Shown: positions 1 to 6,826, numbered from the stretch's first letter. The stretch is 8,848 bases of DNA from Candidatus Woesearchaeota archaeon (GCA_007116645.1 SKIA01000044.1:1-8848), one strand, 5' to 3'. Numbers and translations: made by a program. Notes: a model not told the origin generated them from the letters alone.

Positions 1-2600
1 CTTTTTTTTTTTTTTTTGTTGCCGGCGTTATCTTGCGAGTAGTATGTGAGCGTGTGGTTTCCTTCTTCTATTGCCACCCATGTTCCAGGCACAAATTCTC
101 CGCTAAGCGAGTAGAATGTTGCGTTCACTTCTGATAGTGCATCGGTTGCGCTGAGCGTGACGTTTACTGGTGCATTCTGCCATCCTGTTGGCGCGTTGTC
201 TGTTGTTACCGGTGGTGTTTGGTCTATGAGTATGTTGGTTGATTGTTGTTCTTCGATGTTTCCAGCGTTATCTACAGAGTAATATGTGAGTGTCGTGTTT
301 CCTTCTTCATCGACTAACACCGTGGTTCCTGTTTCCCATTCTCCTTCTCCGACGCGGTATTGTGTACTGTTTATTCCTGATAGGTCGTCAGTAGATACCA
401 GTTCTATTGTTTGTTCAAAGCGACTCCATTGCGCGCTCGCATTGTCAGTTGTGCTTGGTAGTGTCAAGTCCAAGAGTGCGTGTGTTGTCTTTGTTTCTTC
501 TACATTCCCTTCATTGTCTACTGAGTAATATTCGAGGGTGTTGTTGCCTTGTGTTTCAATCAGTATTTCTGTTCCGTTGGTCCATGTTGCCTCGTTGAGA
601 CGGTATGTTGTATAATTTACTCCGCTGTCGTCGTCTGTTGCGTTGAGCGTAACAGTAAAGCTTTCATTTTGCCAAGTCAAAGGAGCATCGTCAGTCGTTA
701 CTGGCGGCGTTTGGTCTCCTTCTGGTGGCTGAGTTATGGTTACGATGATGCGCGGCGTTTCGGTGTATGAGTATTCGTTTTCGTAGATGGTGAAGAATGT
801 GTATCCTCCGAGTTCTCCTGTTGCGTGCACAGTCCATGTGTGAGAGCAAGTATCTCCGTCGTTCATGTATCCGCATGTGTCGGGGTTTTGTGTTGGCGTC
901 CAAAACGGTGTTGCACCCTCTGTCATAGGCACCACTCCTTTGATGTTGGTTGCGTTCATTGCGTCAATTCGGTTTCTCACAAGCCCGCTGTTTGGTTGCG
1001 TGGTGCTGTCTTGTCTTGGTACTCCTGAGCTGATAAGGCCCCAGCGTACTTCGTCTGGCGTTAATGGTCGGCCGTGTAAGAGTTCCATTCGTTGTCGAAC
1101 TAAGACTCCGAGTGCTGCTGCGTGCGGTGTTGCCATGCTCGTTCCTGATTTTGTGGTGTGTCCGGTGCTGTCGTGTCGTGCTGCGGTCACGCTGTTTCCA
1201 GGTGCTGTCATGTCGAGTGTGACATCTCGTTTTGTGTATGAGCTCCACGCTCCTGCGTCACTGGTTGCTCCGATGGCTATCACGTTTGAGATGCATGCTG
1301 GAAAGCTCATTCCCAGCCATGGGTAGGTGCTGTATTGGTTTCCTGCTGCTGCAAAGACAGTGATGTTTTTTGCTAGCGCGTTGTTTACGCTGGTTCTAAA
1401 GCTTGGCATCAAATAATCGCAGTTATTCACGTATGGGTCTGATGTTCCAAGGCTCATAACGATGGCAGTGATGTTGAGTGTTTCTGCGTTGTCAGTACAC
1501 CAATCAACGCTGTTTCGTACATTTGTAAATGATCCGCTGCCTGATGTTCCCAGCGCTCTCATCGCCACTATTTTTGTGTCTGGCGCAACTCCTGTGTATG
1601 TTCCGTGTGTTGACGCTACTGTTGCTGCTACGTGCGTTCCGTGTCCGTTGTCGTCCATTGGATTGTTGTTTCCTTCGACATAGTTGTATCCTCCGATGAC
1701 TTTTTCGCAGCTGCCGTCGTTGATGTTGCTTGTCGCGTCGCACCCGCCAAGGTCTGGGTGTCGGTAATCTACTCCTGTATCGATCACGCATACGGTGTGT
1801 TGTTGTCCGCGCAGGGTCACTCCTGCGAATACTTGCTGTATTGCTTCGTCTGCTCGTATGCTTGGTGCGCTTGAGTCAAGCATGGTGTGTGCGATCAGGT
1901 TTGGTTCTATCGAGACGACTGCGGGGTGGTCTTTGAGCAACTCGAGTGTTGCCATGGTAAGTTCTTGTTCTGCGGTGATGGTTCGTTGCCGTGCCGTTCT
2001 TGCGTCAAAGTGTGCATAGCGTATTTCGACGTTTGCTCTTTCCCCTTGCATTTTTACTCCTCTTGGAAGTTCTGGTATCGGATCAAGAATTGCTGTTACT
2101 GTTCCGCATGGTCCTCCTGTGCAGGTGACGTTTGTGGTAATGGTGAATGTGTCTTCGCGGTCGACTGAGAGTGGCTCTGTTACCATTGTTCCTGCGAGCG
2201 TTCCAAGTTCTGTGATGATAAGGTCTGCATCTCCTACTCTGTTAGCAGCTTCTGTGAGTGTTGCGTAGTATGTTCCTGTGTTTGGTGCTGAAAAGAGTAT
2301 TCTGCTATCGCTTCCTGTTGATGTTGAGAAGTCGTATTGGTTTTCTGCGAGGAGCGCTTGGTTTGGCCAGCGTATCTCAAGGAATGTATCTATGGTTCCT
2401 GTTCCCACTGTGCGTGCTTCGTATATTGTTCCTGCGGTGGCTGGAAAGCTTGCGTAGAATGTTTCGTCAGAAGTGAATGTGAACGTTGTTGGTGTGCCGT
2501 CTGTGCTGATTGGTGTTGCGGACGCATAGCTACTTCCCGCATACGCGAGCGGCAATATCATCACTATTAGTAGCGTTACTACGGCTAGCCGCACTCTCAC
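1..2600 (-). CDS. Secreted subtilisin-like (S8) serine protease with C-terminal beta-sandwich repeats, 3' end cut by window edge
   Basis: 866 codons are visible and there is no stop before the window edge. Residues 1-21 form a Sec signal peptide: Arg2 and Arg4, a hydrophobic core, then AYA with likely cleavage before Gly22. Residues about 30-135 look like a beta-sandwich. Residues about 187-243 resemble an I9-type propeptide, ending in the family-like stretch VVSIEPNLIAHT. The catalytic domain (about 245-555) shows the complete triad: Asp274 in VIDTGVD, His320 in NGHGTHVA and Ser488 in SGTSMATPHAA, with oxyanion Asn421 in AAAGN. Three repeats of about 82 residues follow from 629. Ten cysteines suggest disulfides, consistent with export. 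The start is GTG at 2600: an in-frame TGA lies at 2618-2616, it is the first start codon after it, and a TATA box is centred 25.5 nt upstream. The likely role is extracellular or cell-surface proteolysis; the substrate is unknown. The subtilase call is secure. The C-terminal length and any membrane anchor cannot be seen. Confidence 0.95.
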   Translation of the reverse strand, partial: MRVRLAVVTLLIVMILPLAYAGSSYASATPISTDGTPTTFTFTSDETFYASFPATAGTIYEARTVGTGTIDTFLEIRWPNQALLAENQYDFSTSTGSDSRILFSAPNTGTYYATLTEAANRVGDADLIITELGTLAGTMVTEPLSVDREDTFTITTNVTCTGGPCGTVTAILDPIPELPRGVKMQGERANVEIRYAHFDARTARQRTITAEQELTMATLELLKDHPAVVSIEPNLIAHTMLDSSAPSIRADEAIQQVFAGVTLRGQQHTVCVIDTGVDYRHPDLGGCDATSNINDGSCEKVIGGYNYVEGNNNPMDDNGHGTHVAATVASTHGTYTGVAPDTKIVAMRALGTSGSGSFTNVRNSVDWCTDNAETLNITAIVMSLGTSDPYVNNCDYLMPSFRTSVNNALAKNITVFAAAGNQYSTYPWLGMSFPACISNVIAIGATSDAGAWSSYTKRDVTLDMTAPGNSVTAARHDSTGHTTKSGTSMATPHAAALGVLVRQRMELLHGRPLTPDEVRWGLISSGVPRQDSTTQPNSGLVRNRIDAMNATNIKGVVPMTEGATPFWTPTQNPDTCGYMNDGDTCSHTWTVHATGELGGYTFFTIYENEYSYTETPRIIVTITQPPEGDQTPPVTTDDAPLTWQNESFTVTLNATDDDSGVNYTTYRLNEATWTNGTEILIETQGNNTLEYYSVDNEGNVEETKTTHALLDLTLPSTTDNASAQWSRFEQTIELVSTDDLSGINSTQYRVGEGEWETGTTVLVDEEGNTTLTYYSVDNAGNIEEQQSTNILIDQTPPVTTDNAPTGWQNAPVNVTLSATDALSEVNATFYSLSGEFVPGTWVAIEEGNHTLTYYSQDNAGNKKKKK
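2..17. repeat. 16-nt T homopolymer at the window edge
   Basis: Sixteen consecutive T (A on the coding strand) lie at the extreme left of the window. In the protease frame they encode a run of Lys directly after DNAGN. The two complete upstream repeats instead continue DNAGN-IEE and DNEGN-VEE at that place. The run therefore interrupts an otherwise predictable domain end and is probably an assembly or contig-end artefact. Confidence 0.7.
18..716 (-). repeat. Three tandem beta-sandwich domain repeats in the protease C-terminus
   Basis: Units cover residues 629-710, 711-792 and 793-861 (the last cut short), at a period of 82 residues or 246 bp. Each begins with a D-x-T-x-P-x-TTD motif and a conserved Trp, and continues with a T/STDDxSGxN-like segment, a Y-R/S strand and a GT strand. 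Each ends in the motif YYSxDNxGN followed by acidic residues. The pattern resembles the OmpL47-like or chitobiase C-terminal Ig-like modules common at the C-termini of secreted archaeal and bacterial enzymes. Their likely role is as stalk or surface/polysaccharide-binding modules. The protein copies are clearly homologous but diverged, so this is old domain duplication and not a recent DNA repeat. Confidence 0.85.
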
Positions 2601-2630
2601 AGCATAGTATCGCCTTCATCCCTTTATAAT
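2600..2630 (-). promoter_or_regulatory. TATA promoter of the protease gene (leaderless)
   Basis: The minus strand reads ATTATAAAGG from 2630 to 2621. The TATAAA core (2628-2623) is centred 25.5 nt before the GTG at 2600. That is the usual archaeal TATA-to-transcription-start distance, so the mRNA probably begins at or next to the start codon. The box sits in the 42-nt gap after the upstream regulator gene. No T-rich terminator is visible in that gap, so some read-through from the regulator gene is also possible. Confidence 0.65.
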
Positions 2631-2642
2631 TGTTGCCTTGAG

Positions 2643-3041
2643 CTAATGAAGCTTGTCATCGATATCTTTGGCTACAGCGTCTAGAATAGTGAATGCGTCG
2701 TTTATTTCTTGTTGGACATTTTTGAGTGCTGTTTGTAAGCTATTTCCGATGAGTTGGTATCGTAGGTTGTTGTGTGTGACAAGGCCTGCGTCTTGGAGTT
2801 TGTTTAAGTGATGCACCACTGTTCCTCTTGTGAGTAGTGTTTGTCGGGCGATGTCATCAGATGATAATCCTGTTTCGTGTCGTGATGCGCGAACGAGTGC
2901 TACGAAGATGCGAAAGCAGCTTGAGTCTTTGTCTCTGTCGCCAAATAGTCCGAGCGCGCCTCCAAACCATTGGAGTTCTGTGTTAATGTCTGCTCGCTTT
3001 GGGAGTCGGACGTTGACAATGGTGACGCGATCAAATCTCAT
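2643..3041 (-). CDS. Winged helix-turn-helix transcriptional regulator (ArsR/MarR-like), 132 aa
   Basis: The helix-turn-helix spans residues 60-88: SSDDIARQTLLTRGTVVHHL followed by NKLQDAGLV, with the recognition helix around TRGTVVHHLNKL. A short wing follows (about 89-97, ending RYQL). Residues 101-131 form a long C-terminal helix, probably for dimerisation. The N-terminal part carries a characteristic FGDRDKDSSCFRIF stretch before the first DNA-binding helix. The start is ATG at 3041, because a TATATA core is centred 25.5 nt upstream; a longer frame to 3104 would run through the promoter. The gene is divergent from the Hsp20-like/grpE/dnaK operon and lies 42 nt upstream of the protease gene on the same strand. 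By position it is a candidate local regulator of the chaperone operon and of itself, functionally analogous to Phr of Pyrococcus. That role is inferred from context, not shown. Confidence 0.85.
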   Translation of the reverse strand: MRFDRVTIVNVRLPKRADINTELQWFGGALGLFGDRDKDSSCFRIFVALVRASRHETGLSSDDIARQTLLTRGTVVHHLNKLQDAGLVTHNNLRYQLIGNSLQTALKNVQQEINDAFTILDAVAKDIDDKLH

Positions 3042-3055
3042 AGTTGAGTTTAAGT

Positions 3056-3070
3056 AAACAGAGTATATAA
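3056..3070 (-). promoter_or_regulatory. TATA promoter of the regulator gene (leaderless), with a shared 15-bp element
   Basis: The minus strand reads TTATATACTCTGTTT from 3070 to 3056. The TATATA core (3069-3064) is centred 25.5 nt before the ATG at 3041, predicting a leaderless transcript. The same 15 bases occur on the plus strand at 8431-8445, in the matching position before the membrane-protein gene. This makes the bases downstream of the TATA core a candidate binding site for a shared regulator. Confidence 0.65.
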
Positions 3071-3094
3071 ATGTAATGCAAAAGTATATAAATG
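3062..3094. repeat. Tandem 12-bp direct repeat with TATA cores in the divergent control region
   Basis: AGTATATAAATG occurs exactly at 3062-3073 and again at 3083-3094. The spacing is 21 bp, two helical turns. Each copy contains a palindromic TATATA core that could recruit TBP in either direction. The first copy is positioned for the leftward regulator gene and the second for the rightward chaperone operon. The identity extends beyond the TATA core, so the repeat may also be an operator. Confidence 0.7.
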
Positions 3095-3133
3095 AAGTCG
3101 ACATCTACCACTCATTGTTGATTTAAAGTCGAC
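3085..3133 (+). promoter_or_regulatory. Promoter/operator region of the hsp20-like/grpE/dnaK operon
   Basis: The TATATA core at 3085-3090 predicts a transcript start near 3113 and a leader of about 32 nt before the ATG at 3146. AAGTCGAC, containing the palindrome GTCGAC, occurs at 3095-3102 and at 3126-3133. The two copies are 31 bp apart (about three helical turns) and flank the predicted start of transcription. That arrangement suits a repressor site. An alternative TTTAAA core at 3122-3127 is only about 21 nt from the ATG, which is short. The leader has no strong Shine-Dalgarno sequence. Confidence 0.5.
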
Positions 3134-3145
3134 GAGAGCAATCAT

Positions 3146-3409
3146 ATGAAACAACCACACGTACACGTAATCACCAATGACGACATCGTTGTAGTGAGAG
3201 GAATATTCCCTGACGTAATAATCAAGGATGTTGCCGTCACAAAAAGCGCTGTCATCCTAGTAGGAAAACACCTCGGACACCACTTTGTCCAAGAACTTCC
3301 ACTAGACACAGTTGTTGAGTACGAGCAGGCAATCGTGGTGTTTGATAACGGAAAGCTCACTATCGTCATGCCACGAAGCGACACGAGCGAAAATTTAGAC
3401 TATGACTGA
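3146..3409 (+). CDS. Mini small-heat-shock-like protein (Hsp20/alpha-crystallin or CS-like fold), 87 aa
   Basis: The pattern fits an alpha-crystallin core. N-terminal strands (HVHVITNDDIVVVRGIFP, residues 5-22) are followed by a KDVAVTKSAVILVG segment. A FVQELPLD stretch (48-54) matches the family's 'rsf-LP' strand. The C-terminal NGKLTIVMPR (68-77) closely follows the family's 'NGvLtitlPk' signature. It is far shorter than usual sHsps (about 140-170 aa): there is almost no N-terminal region, and no IxI motif is visible in the acidic tail. It may therefore be a minimal holdase or a monomeric CS/p23-like cochaperone. It is the first gene of the chaperone operon, and its stop overlaps the grpE start by 8 nt. 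The fold call rests on these motifs plus context and needs a profile or structure check. Confidence 0.6.
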   Translation: MKQPHVHVITNDDIVVVRGIFPDVIIKDVAVTKSAVILVGKHLGHHFVQELPLDTVVEYEQAIVVFDNGKLTIVMPRSDTSENLDYD

Positions 3410-3866
3410 AGAAAACGAACAAGGCGTACAAGAGCGCGTACAAGAACTCACTCAGAGTCTTGCGCGCGTACAAGCCGATTATGCTAACTACCGCAAGCGC
3501 ACTGAGCGCGAGCGAGAAGAACACAAACAACGCGCAACCCAGCACCTCATAAAAGATGTGCTCGGAATTATCGACCACTTAGAGCTTGCACTCTCACAAG
3601 AGAATGCCTCTAAAGAAGATTTTGCGCAAGGAGTAGAGCTTGTGCTTGCACAGCTTCTCTCCACATTTGAAGATTACGGAGTCAAACGCTCTCCCACCGA
3701 AGTGTTTGACCCTAACCTGCACGAAGCGCTCTTAAAAGAGCACTCAGATGATCCGAAAGGAACCATTCTTGAGGTGCTTCAACCAGGATACATACTCGGT
3801 GGAGTCGTATTGCGCACCGCAAAAGTAAAGGTGTCGCAGGGACCGGAGGAAAAACAACATGAGTAA
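3402..3866 (+). CDS. grpE: GrpE nucleotide exchange factor for DnaK
   Basis: GrpE releases ADP from DnaK to reset its substrate cycle. The 154-aa protein has a charged N-terminal coiled coil (about 5-50) with the family's ADYANYRKRTERE stretch. A helical segment with KDVLGIIDHLELAL follows. The C-terminal beta domain (about 96-146) carries FDPNLHEAL, GTILEVLQPGYIL and GVVLRTAKVKVS, the classic GrpE signature region. It is somewhat short for the family (often 170-200 aa), mainly because the disordered N-terminus is reduced. The start ATG lies inside the end of the Hsp20-like gene (shared ATGACTGA) and its own end overlaps dnaK by 8 nt, so the three genes are probably translationally coupled. 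Such GrpE genes in archaea are generally regarded as acquired from bacteria with dnaK. Confidence 0.96.
   Translation: MTEENEQGVQERVQELTQSLARVQADYANYRKRTEREREEHKQRATQHLIKDVLGIIDHLELALSQENASKEDFAQGVELVLAQLLSTFEDYGVKRSPTEVFDPNLHEALLKEHSDDPKGTILEVLQPGYILGGVVLRTAKVKVSQGPEEKQHE
3845..3849 (+). promoter_or_regulatory. Strong Shine-Dalgarno site for dnaK
   Basis: GGAGG lies 9 nt before the dnaK ATG at 3859, inside the end of grpE. It is the clearest Shine-Dalgarno sequence in the window. Five other genes appear leaderless, so it fits a strongly translated internal operon gene. Confidence 0.75.
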
Positions 3867-5691
3867 AATTATAGGAATCGATTTAGGAACAACATTTTCA
3901 GCAGTCGCCGTGATGGAGGGTGGAAAGCCCGTTATTATCCCAAACAGCGAAGGATCGCGTACTACGCCTTCCGTTGTGGCTGTACAAGAAGATGGAGAAC
4001 GCATCATAGGACAAGCAGCAAAAAACCAAGCTATCCTAAACCCTGATCAGACCGTTCGCTCTATCAAGCGGCACATGGGCGCAGATCACAAAACAACAAT
4101 TCACGGAAAAACATATACTCCGCAAGAAATCTCTGCAATGATTTTGCAAAAACTCAAAAAAGATGCAGAAGACTATCTTGGTGCTAAAGTTACTAAAGCA
4201 GTCATTACTGTTCCAGCCTATTTTTCAGACAGTCAGCGACAAGCAACAAAAGACGCAGGAAAAGTTGCAGGTCTTGAAGTTGAACGTATCATTAACGAAC
4301 CGACCGCTGCAGCTCTTGCATATGGTCTTGACAAATCTGAAGACCACACCATTCTCGTGTTCGACTTTGGAGGGGGAACGTTTGACGTTTCAATTCTTGA
4401 GCTTGGCGATGGAGTCTTTGAAGTAAAAGCAACCAACGGCGACAACTACCTTGGTGGAGACGACGTTGACGAACTCATCATGGATTATCTTGCTGAGCAA
4501 TTCAAAAAAGATAACGGCGTTGATTTACGAGAAGACAAACAAGCACTTCAGCGATTAAAAGAAGCTGCAGAAAAAGCAAAAATCGAGCTTTCTTCAAAAC
4601 AAAAAACGAGCATTAACTTGCCGTTTATCACTGCAACACAATCCGGACCAAAGCACTTAACGACTGAGCTTTCCCGCTCAGAGTTTGAAAAAATGCTTGA
4701 TCCAATCATTGAAAAACTCAAAAAGCCCACTATGCAAGCATTAAAAGATGCAGGCATGAAGGCTTCAGAAGTTGACAAAGTCATCTTTGTTGGCGGATCA
4801 ACACGTATCCCTGCAGTGCAAGCTCTTGTCACAAAAATTACTGGCAAGGAAGGCGACAAAAGTGTTAACCCTGACGAAGCAGTTGCGGTAGGCGCAGCCA
4901 TTCAAGGAGGAATCCTTGGTGGAGAAGTAAAAGACGTATTGCTCTTGGACGTAACGCCACTCTCGCTTGGTATTGAAACCCTCGGAGGAGTGTTTACAAA
5001 ACTAATCGAAAAGAACACTACGATTCCAACAAACAAAGCGCAAATATTCTCAACAGCAGCAGATGGTCAAAACGCAGTAACCATTCGCGTGTTTCAAGGT
5101 GAACGCCCCATGGCAGCCGATAACAAAGTGCTTGGACAGTTCGACCTAGTAGGCATCCCGCCTGCTCCGCGCGGAGTTCCGCAAATCGAAGTCAAGTTCG
5201 ATATCGACGCTAACGGTATCGTAAGTGTATCTGCAAAAGATCTAGGAACAGGTAAAGAGCAGTCAGTGAAAATCACTGCATCAACAAACCTCTCTGATGA
5301 GGAAATCAAAAAGATGCAAGAAGACGCTGAAAAGTTTGCTGAAGACGACAAGAAAAAACTTGAGCAAATCGAAGCCGTGAACGAGGCAGAGTCATTAGTT
5401 CACCAAACAGAAAAAACTGTTGAGGAACTCAAAGACAAGCTTTCAGAAGAAGACGAAAAGCGCATCAAAGAAAAGCAAGATGCGCTCTCAGAATTACTCA
5501 AGGCTGATGAGAAAAACATTGAAGGCATTAAGAGCGCAACTACAGAGTTGCGTGACGTCCTCATGAAAATCTCGACTGAGCTATATCAGAAGATTAGCGA
5601 AGAACAATCAAAAGAAGCTCCTGAAGTTTCTGATGATGAAGAAGTTGTTGAAGGCAAAGTCAAAGACGAGCCTGAAGACAAAAAAGACTAA
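3859..5691 (+). CDS. dnaK: Molecular chaperone DnaK (Hsp70)
   Basis: An ATP-driven cytosolic foldase of 610 aa, complete. The nucleotide-binding domain shows GIDLGTTFSAVAV (6-18), catalytic-type Lys70, VPAYFSDSQRQATKDAG (118-134), INEPTAAALAYG (145-156), FDFGGGTFDVSIL (168-180) and VGGSTRIPAVQALV (311-324). The interdomain linker is DVLLLDVTPLSL (359-370). The substrate-binding beta domain runs to about 475 and the helical lid to about 580. An acidic, Lys-containing tail ends in KKD. The segment between about 70 and 108 is short, lacking the roughly 23-residue insertion of Proteobacterial DnaK. It thus resembles Gram-positive and archaeal DnaK, in line with known bacterial-to-archaeal transfer. 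The gene follows grpE with an 8-nt overlap (ATGAGTAA). No dnaJ follows it; its J-protein partner must be encoded elsewhere, outside this window. Confidence 0.99.
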   Translation: MSKIIGIDLGTTFSAVAVMEGGKPVIIPNSEGSRTTPSVVAVQEDGERIIGQAAKNQAILNPDQTVRSIKRHMGADHKTTIHGKTYTPQEISAMILQKLKKDAEDYLGAKVTKAVITVPAYFSDSQRQATKDAGKVAGLEVERIINEPTAAALAYGLDKSEDHTILVFDFGGGTFDVSILELGDGVFEVKATNGDNYLGGDDVDELIMDYLAEQFKKDNGVDLREDKQALQRLKEAAEKAKIELSSKQKTSINLPFITATQSGPKHLTTELSRSEFEKMLDPIIEKLKKPTMQALKDAGMKASEVDKVIFVGGSTRIPAVQALVTKITGKEGDKSVNPDEAVAVGAAIQGGILGGEVKDVLLLDVTPLSLGIETLGGVFTKLIEKNTTIPTNKAQIFSTAADGQNAVTIRVFQGERPMAADNKVLGQFDLVGIPPAPRGVPQIEVKFDIDANGIVSVSAKDLGTGKEQSVKITASTNLSDEEIKKMQEDAEKFAEDDKKKLEQIEAVNEAESLVHQTEKTVEELKDKLSEEDEKRIKEKQDALSELLKADEKNIEGIKSATTELRDVLMKISTELYQKISEEQSKEAPEVSDDEEVVEGKVKDEPEDKKD

Positions 5692-5715
5692 TTTTTTTGA
5701 TTTTTTTTATTTTTT
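5692..5715 (+). terminator. Triple T-tract terminator after dnaK
   Basis: Directly after the dnaK stop come T7, GA, T8, A and T6. Tandem T-runs on the coding strand are the typical archaeal intrinsic termination signal. The last two runs lie over the 3' end of the convergent mannose-synthase gene, supplying its stop codon and terminal Lys codons. No hairpin accompanies the tracts. Confidence 0.75.
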
Positions 5716-6774
5716 CTTCCATGCCCAAAAGTAACTTAGTGCGAAGTTCCATGCTGTCGCAGCCATAATTGCTACTGGATACGCAACAAGTGCATGCATG
5801 GCGTTTTCTAAACTAAAGTATGCAAGGTACGTGATGAGTAATCCGCCAAGAGCAGTATAGTGATATCTTGTGAGTCTTCCTATGATGTGTGTTGTTCTTC
5901 TGTCCTTAAACGTCCATGCATTGTTCAAAAAAAAGTTTGAAAGAATGCTCGCCTCTGTTGCCACAGCTATTGACAGCCACGCAGGAACTCCAGTGTAGAG
6001 CCAGAGCAATGCAAACACTCCCCAGTTAACGATCAATCCCGACGCACCAACGAGTAAAAATTTTATGAGGCGCGCGTAGGTTTGAAATCCTAATCTCACA
6101 GCCACTACTCCAAACTCTAAGATGTCTGATACGCCAAGTTTTGAAGTTCCTTTTTCTCGGTCAGTAAATGTTACTGGCACTTCAACAATTGTGCGTTCTT
6201 GTCTTTTTACTGTGTTGAGCAGCGCTATCTGAAAGCTGTATCCTTTTCCTGGCAGCTCAGAAAAATCAACGCCCTGTACTGTTTTCCGTCTAAAGGCGCG
6301 AAAGCCTGCTGTACAGTCTCGCACACTCCACAGACCAGCAATCATTCTTGCGACAAGGTTTCCTCCAAACGACAGTATTTTTCGGTGCATTCCCCAGCCG
6401 ATAACTTTGCCTCCCTTAACATATCGTGATCCGATGGCTACATCTGCTGATTTCAGGGCATCCAGTAACCGAGGAATGTCTTCTGGATTGTGAGACAAGT
6501 CTGCGTCCATTTCTAAAAACGCGTCTGCTGTTGACTCATTAACTGCCCAGACAAAGCCTCTTTTGTACGCTTCTCCAAGGCCTTGTTTTTCTCCTGACAA
6601 CAAGTGCACTCTCTTGCCAAACTCTTTGTGCTTTTTTACAACACCCGCAGTTTTATCAGGGCTGTTGTCGTCTACGACGAGCACAGAAACGTTTTTGTGA
6701 CGTAAAATTCCTTCTAGCACCTGCTTGATAGTGGCTTTTTCGTTGTATGTTGGCAAGATTACGAGCGCGTTCAC
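5707..6774 (-). CDS. Dolichol-phosphate mannose synthase-like GT2 glycosyltransferase with C-terminal GtrA-like membrane domain
   Basis: Likely transfers mannose (or a related sugar) from a GDP-sugar to a polyprenyl/dolichyl phosphate at the cytoplasmic membrane face, making a lipid-linked donor for glycan or protein glycosylation. The 355-aa protein has an N-terminal GT-A domain: LPTYNE (7-12), VVDDNSPDKT (33-42), the DxD metal site in EMDADLSHNPED (88-99), GSRYVKGG (115-122), CTAGFRAFRR (154-163) and TDREKGTSKL (204-213). Four hydrophobic segments follow, near 236-260, 264-285, 305-322 and 328-350, forming the GtrA-like part. This layout and length match Pyrococcus-type Dol-P-Man synthase. 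The start is GTG at 6774, beginning VNALVILPTYNE, because a TATA core lies 25.5 nt upstream; a longer frame to 6942 would overlap cbf5 antisense. The exact sugar is inferred from family. Confidence 0.9.
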   Translation of the reverse strand: MNALVILPTYNEKATIKQVLEGILRHKNVSVLVVDDNSPDKTAGVVKKHKEFGKRVHLLSGEKQGLGEAYKRGFVWAVNESTADAFLEMDADLSHNPEDIPRLLDALKSADVAIGSRYVKGGKVIGWGMHRKILSFGGNLVARMIAGLWSVRDCTAGFRAFRRKTVQGVDFSELPGKGYSFQIALLNTVKRQERTIVEVPVTFTDREKGTSKLGVSDILEFGVVAVRLGFQTYARLIKFLLVGASGLIVNWGVFALLWLYTGVPAWLSIAVATEASILSNFFLNNAWTFKDRRTTHIIGRLTRYHYTALGGLLITYLAYFSLENAMHALVAYPVAIMAATAWNFALSYFWAWKKK

Positions 6775-6795
6775 GATTTGTTGAGAAGACCGCAC

Positions 6796-6805
6796 GTTTA
6801 AAAAT
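6796..6805. promoter_or_regulatory. Single shared TATA box driving two divergent leaderless genes
   Basis: The 52-nt gap between the mannose-synthase GTG (6774) and the cbf5 ATG (6827) contains one A/T-rich element, GTTTAAAAAT. Its palindromic TTTAAA (6797-6802) is centred 25.5 nt from the leftward start and 27.5 nt from the rightward one. Both distances fit an archaeal TATA-to-start interval with no leader. No second TATA candidate is visible, so one box probably serves both directions. Confidence 0.6.
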
Positions 6806-6826
6806 GCTCCTCGCCTCCCATTTGCT

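Noticed and set aside
286..1936. Several plus-strand open frames and two minus-strand frames within 286-1936
   Set aside because: All lie over the long protease frame in other frames, have no recognisable domains, and mirror its codon composition.
2160..2165. A third GTCGAC palindrome, inside the protease gene
   Set aside because: It lacks the flanking AA of the two promoter copies. A single 6-base match is expected by chance in a window this size.
3042..3104. N-terminal extension of the winged-helix regulator, encoding a hydrophobic stretch that looks like a membrane or signal segment
   Set aside because: It is a translation of the A/T-rich promoter region. The ATG at 3041 sits 25.5 nt from a TATA core and starts the regulator-like sequence.
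4233..4901. Minus-strand open frames inside dnaK
   Set aside because: They are antisense shadows of a strongly conserved gene with no domain features of their own.
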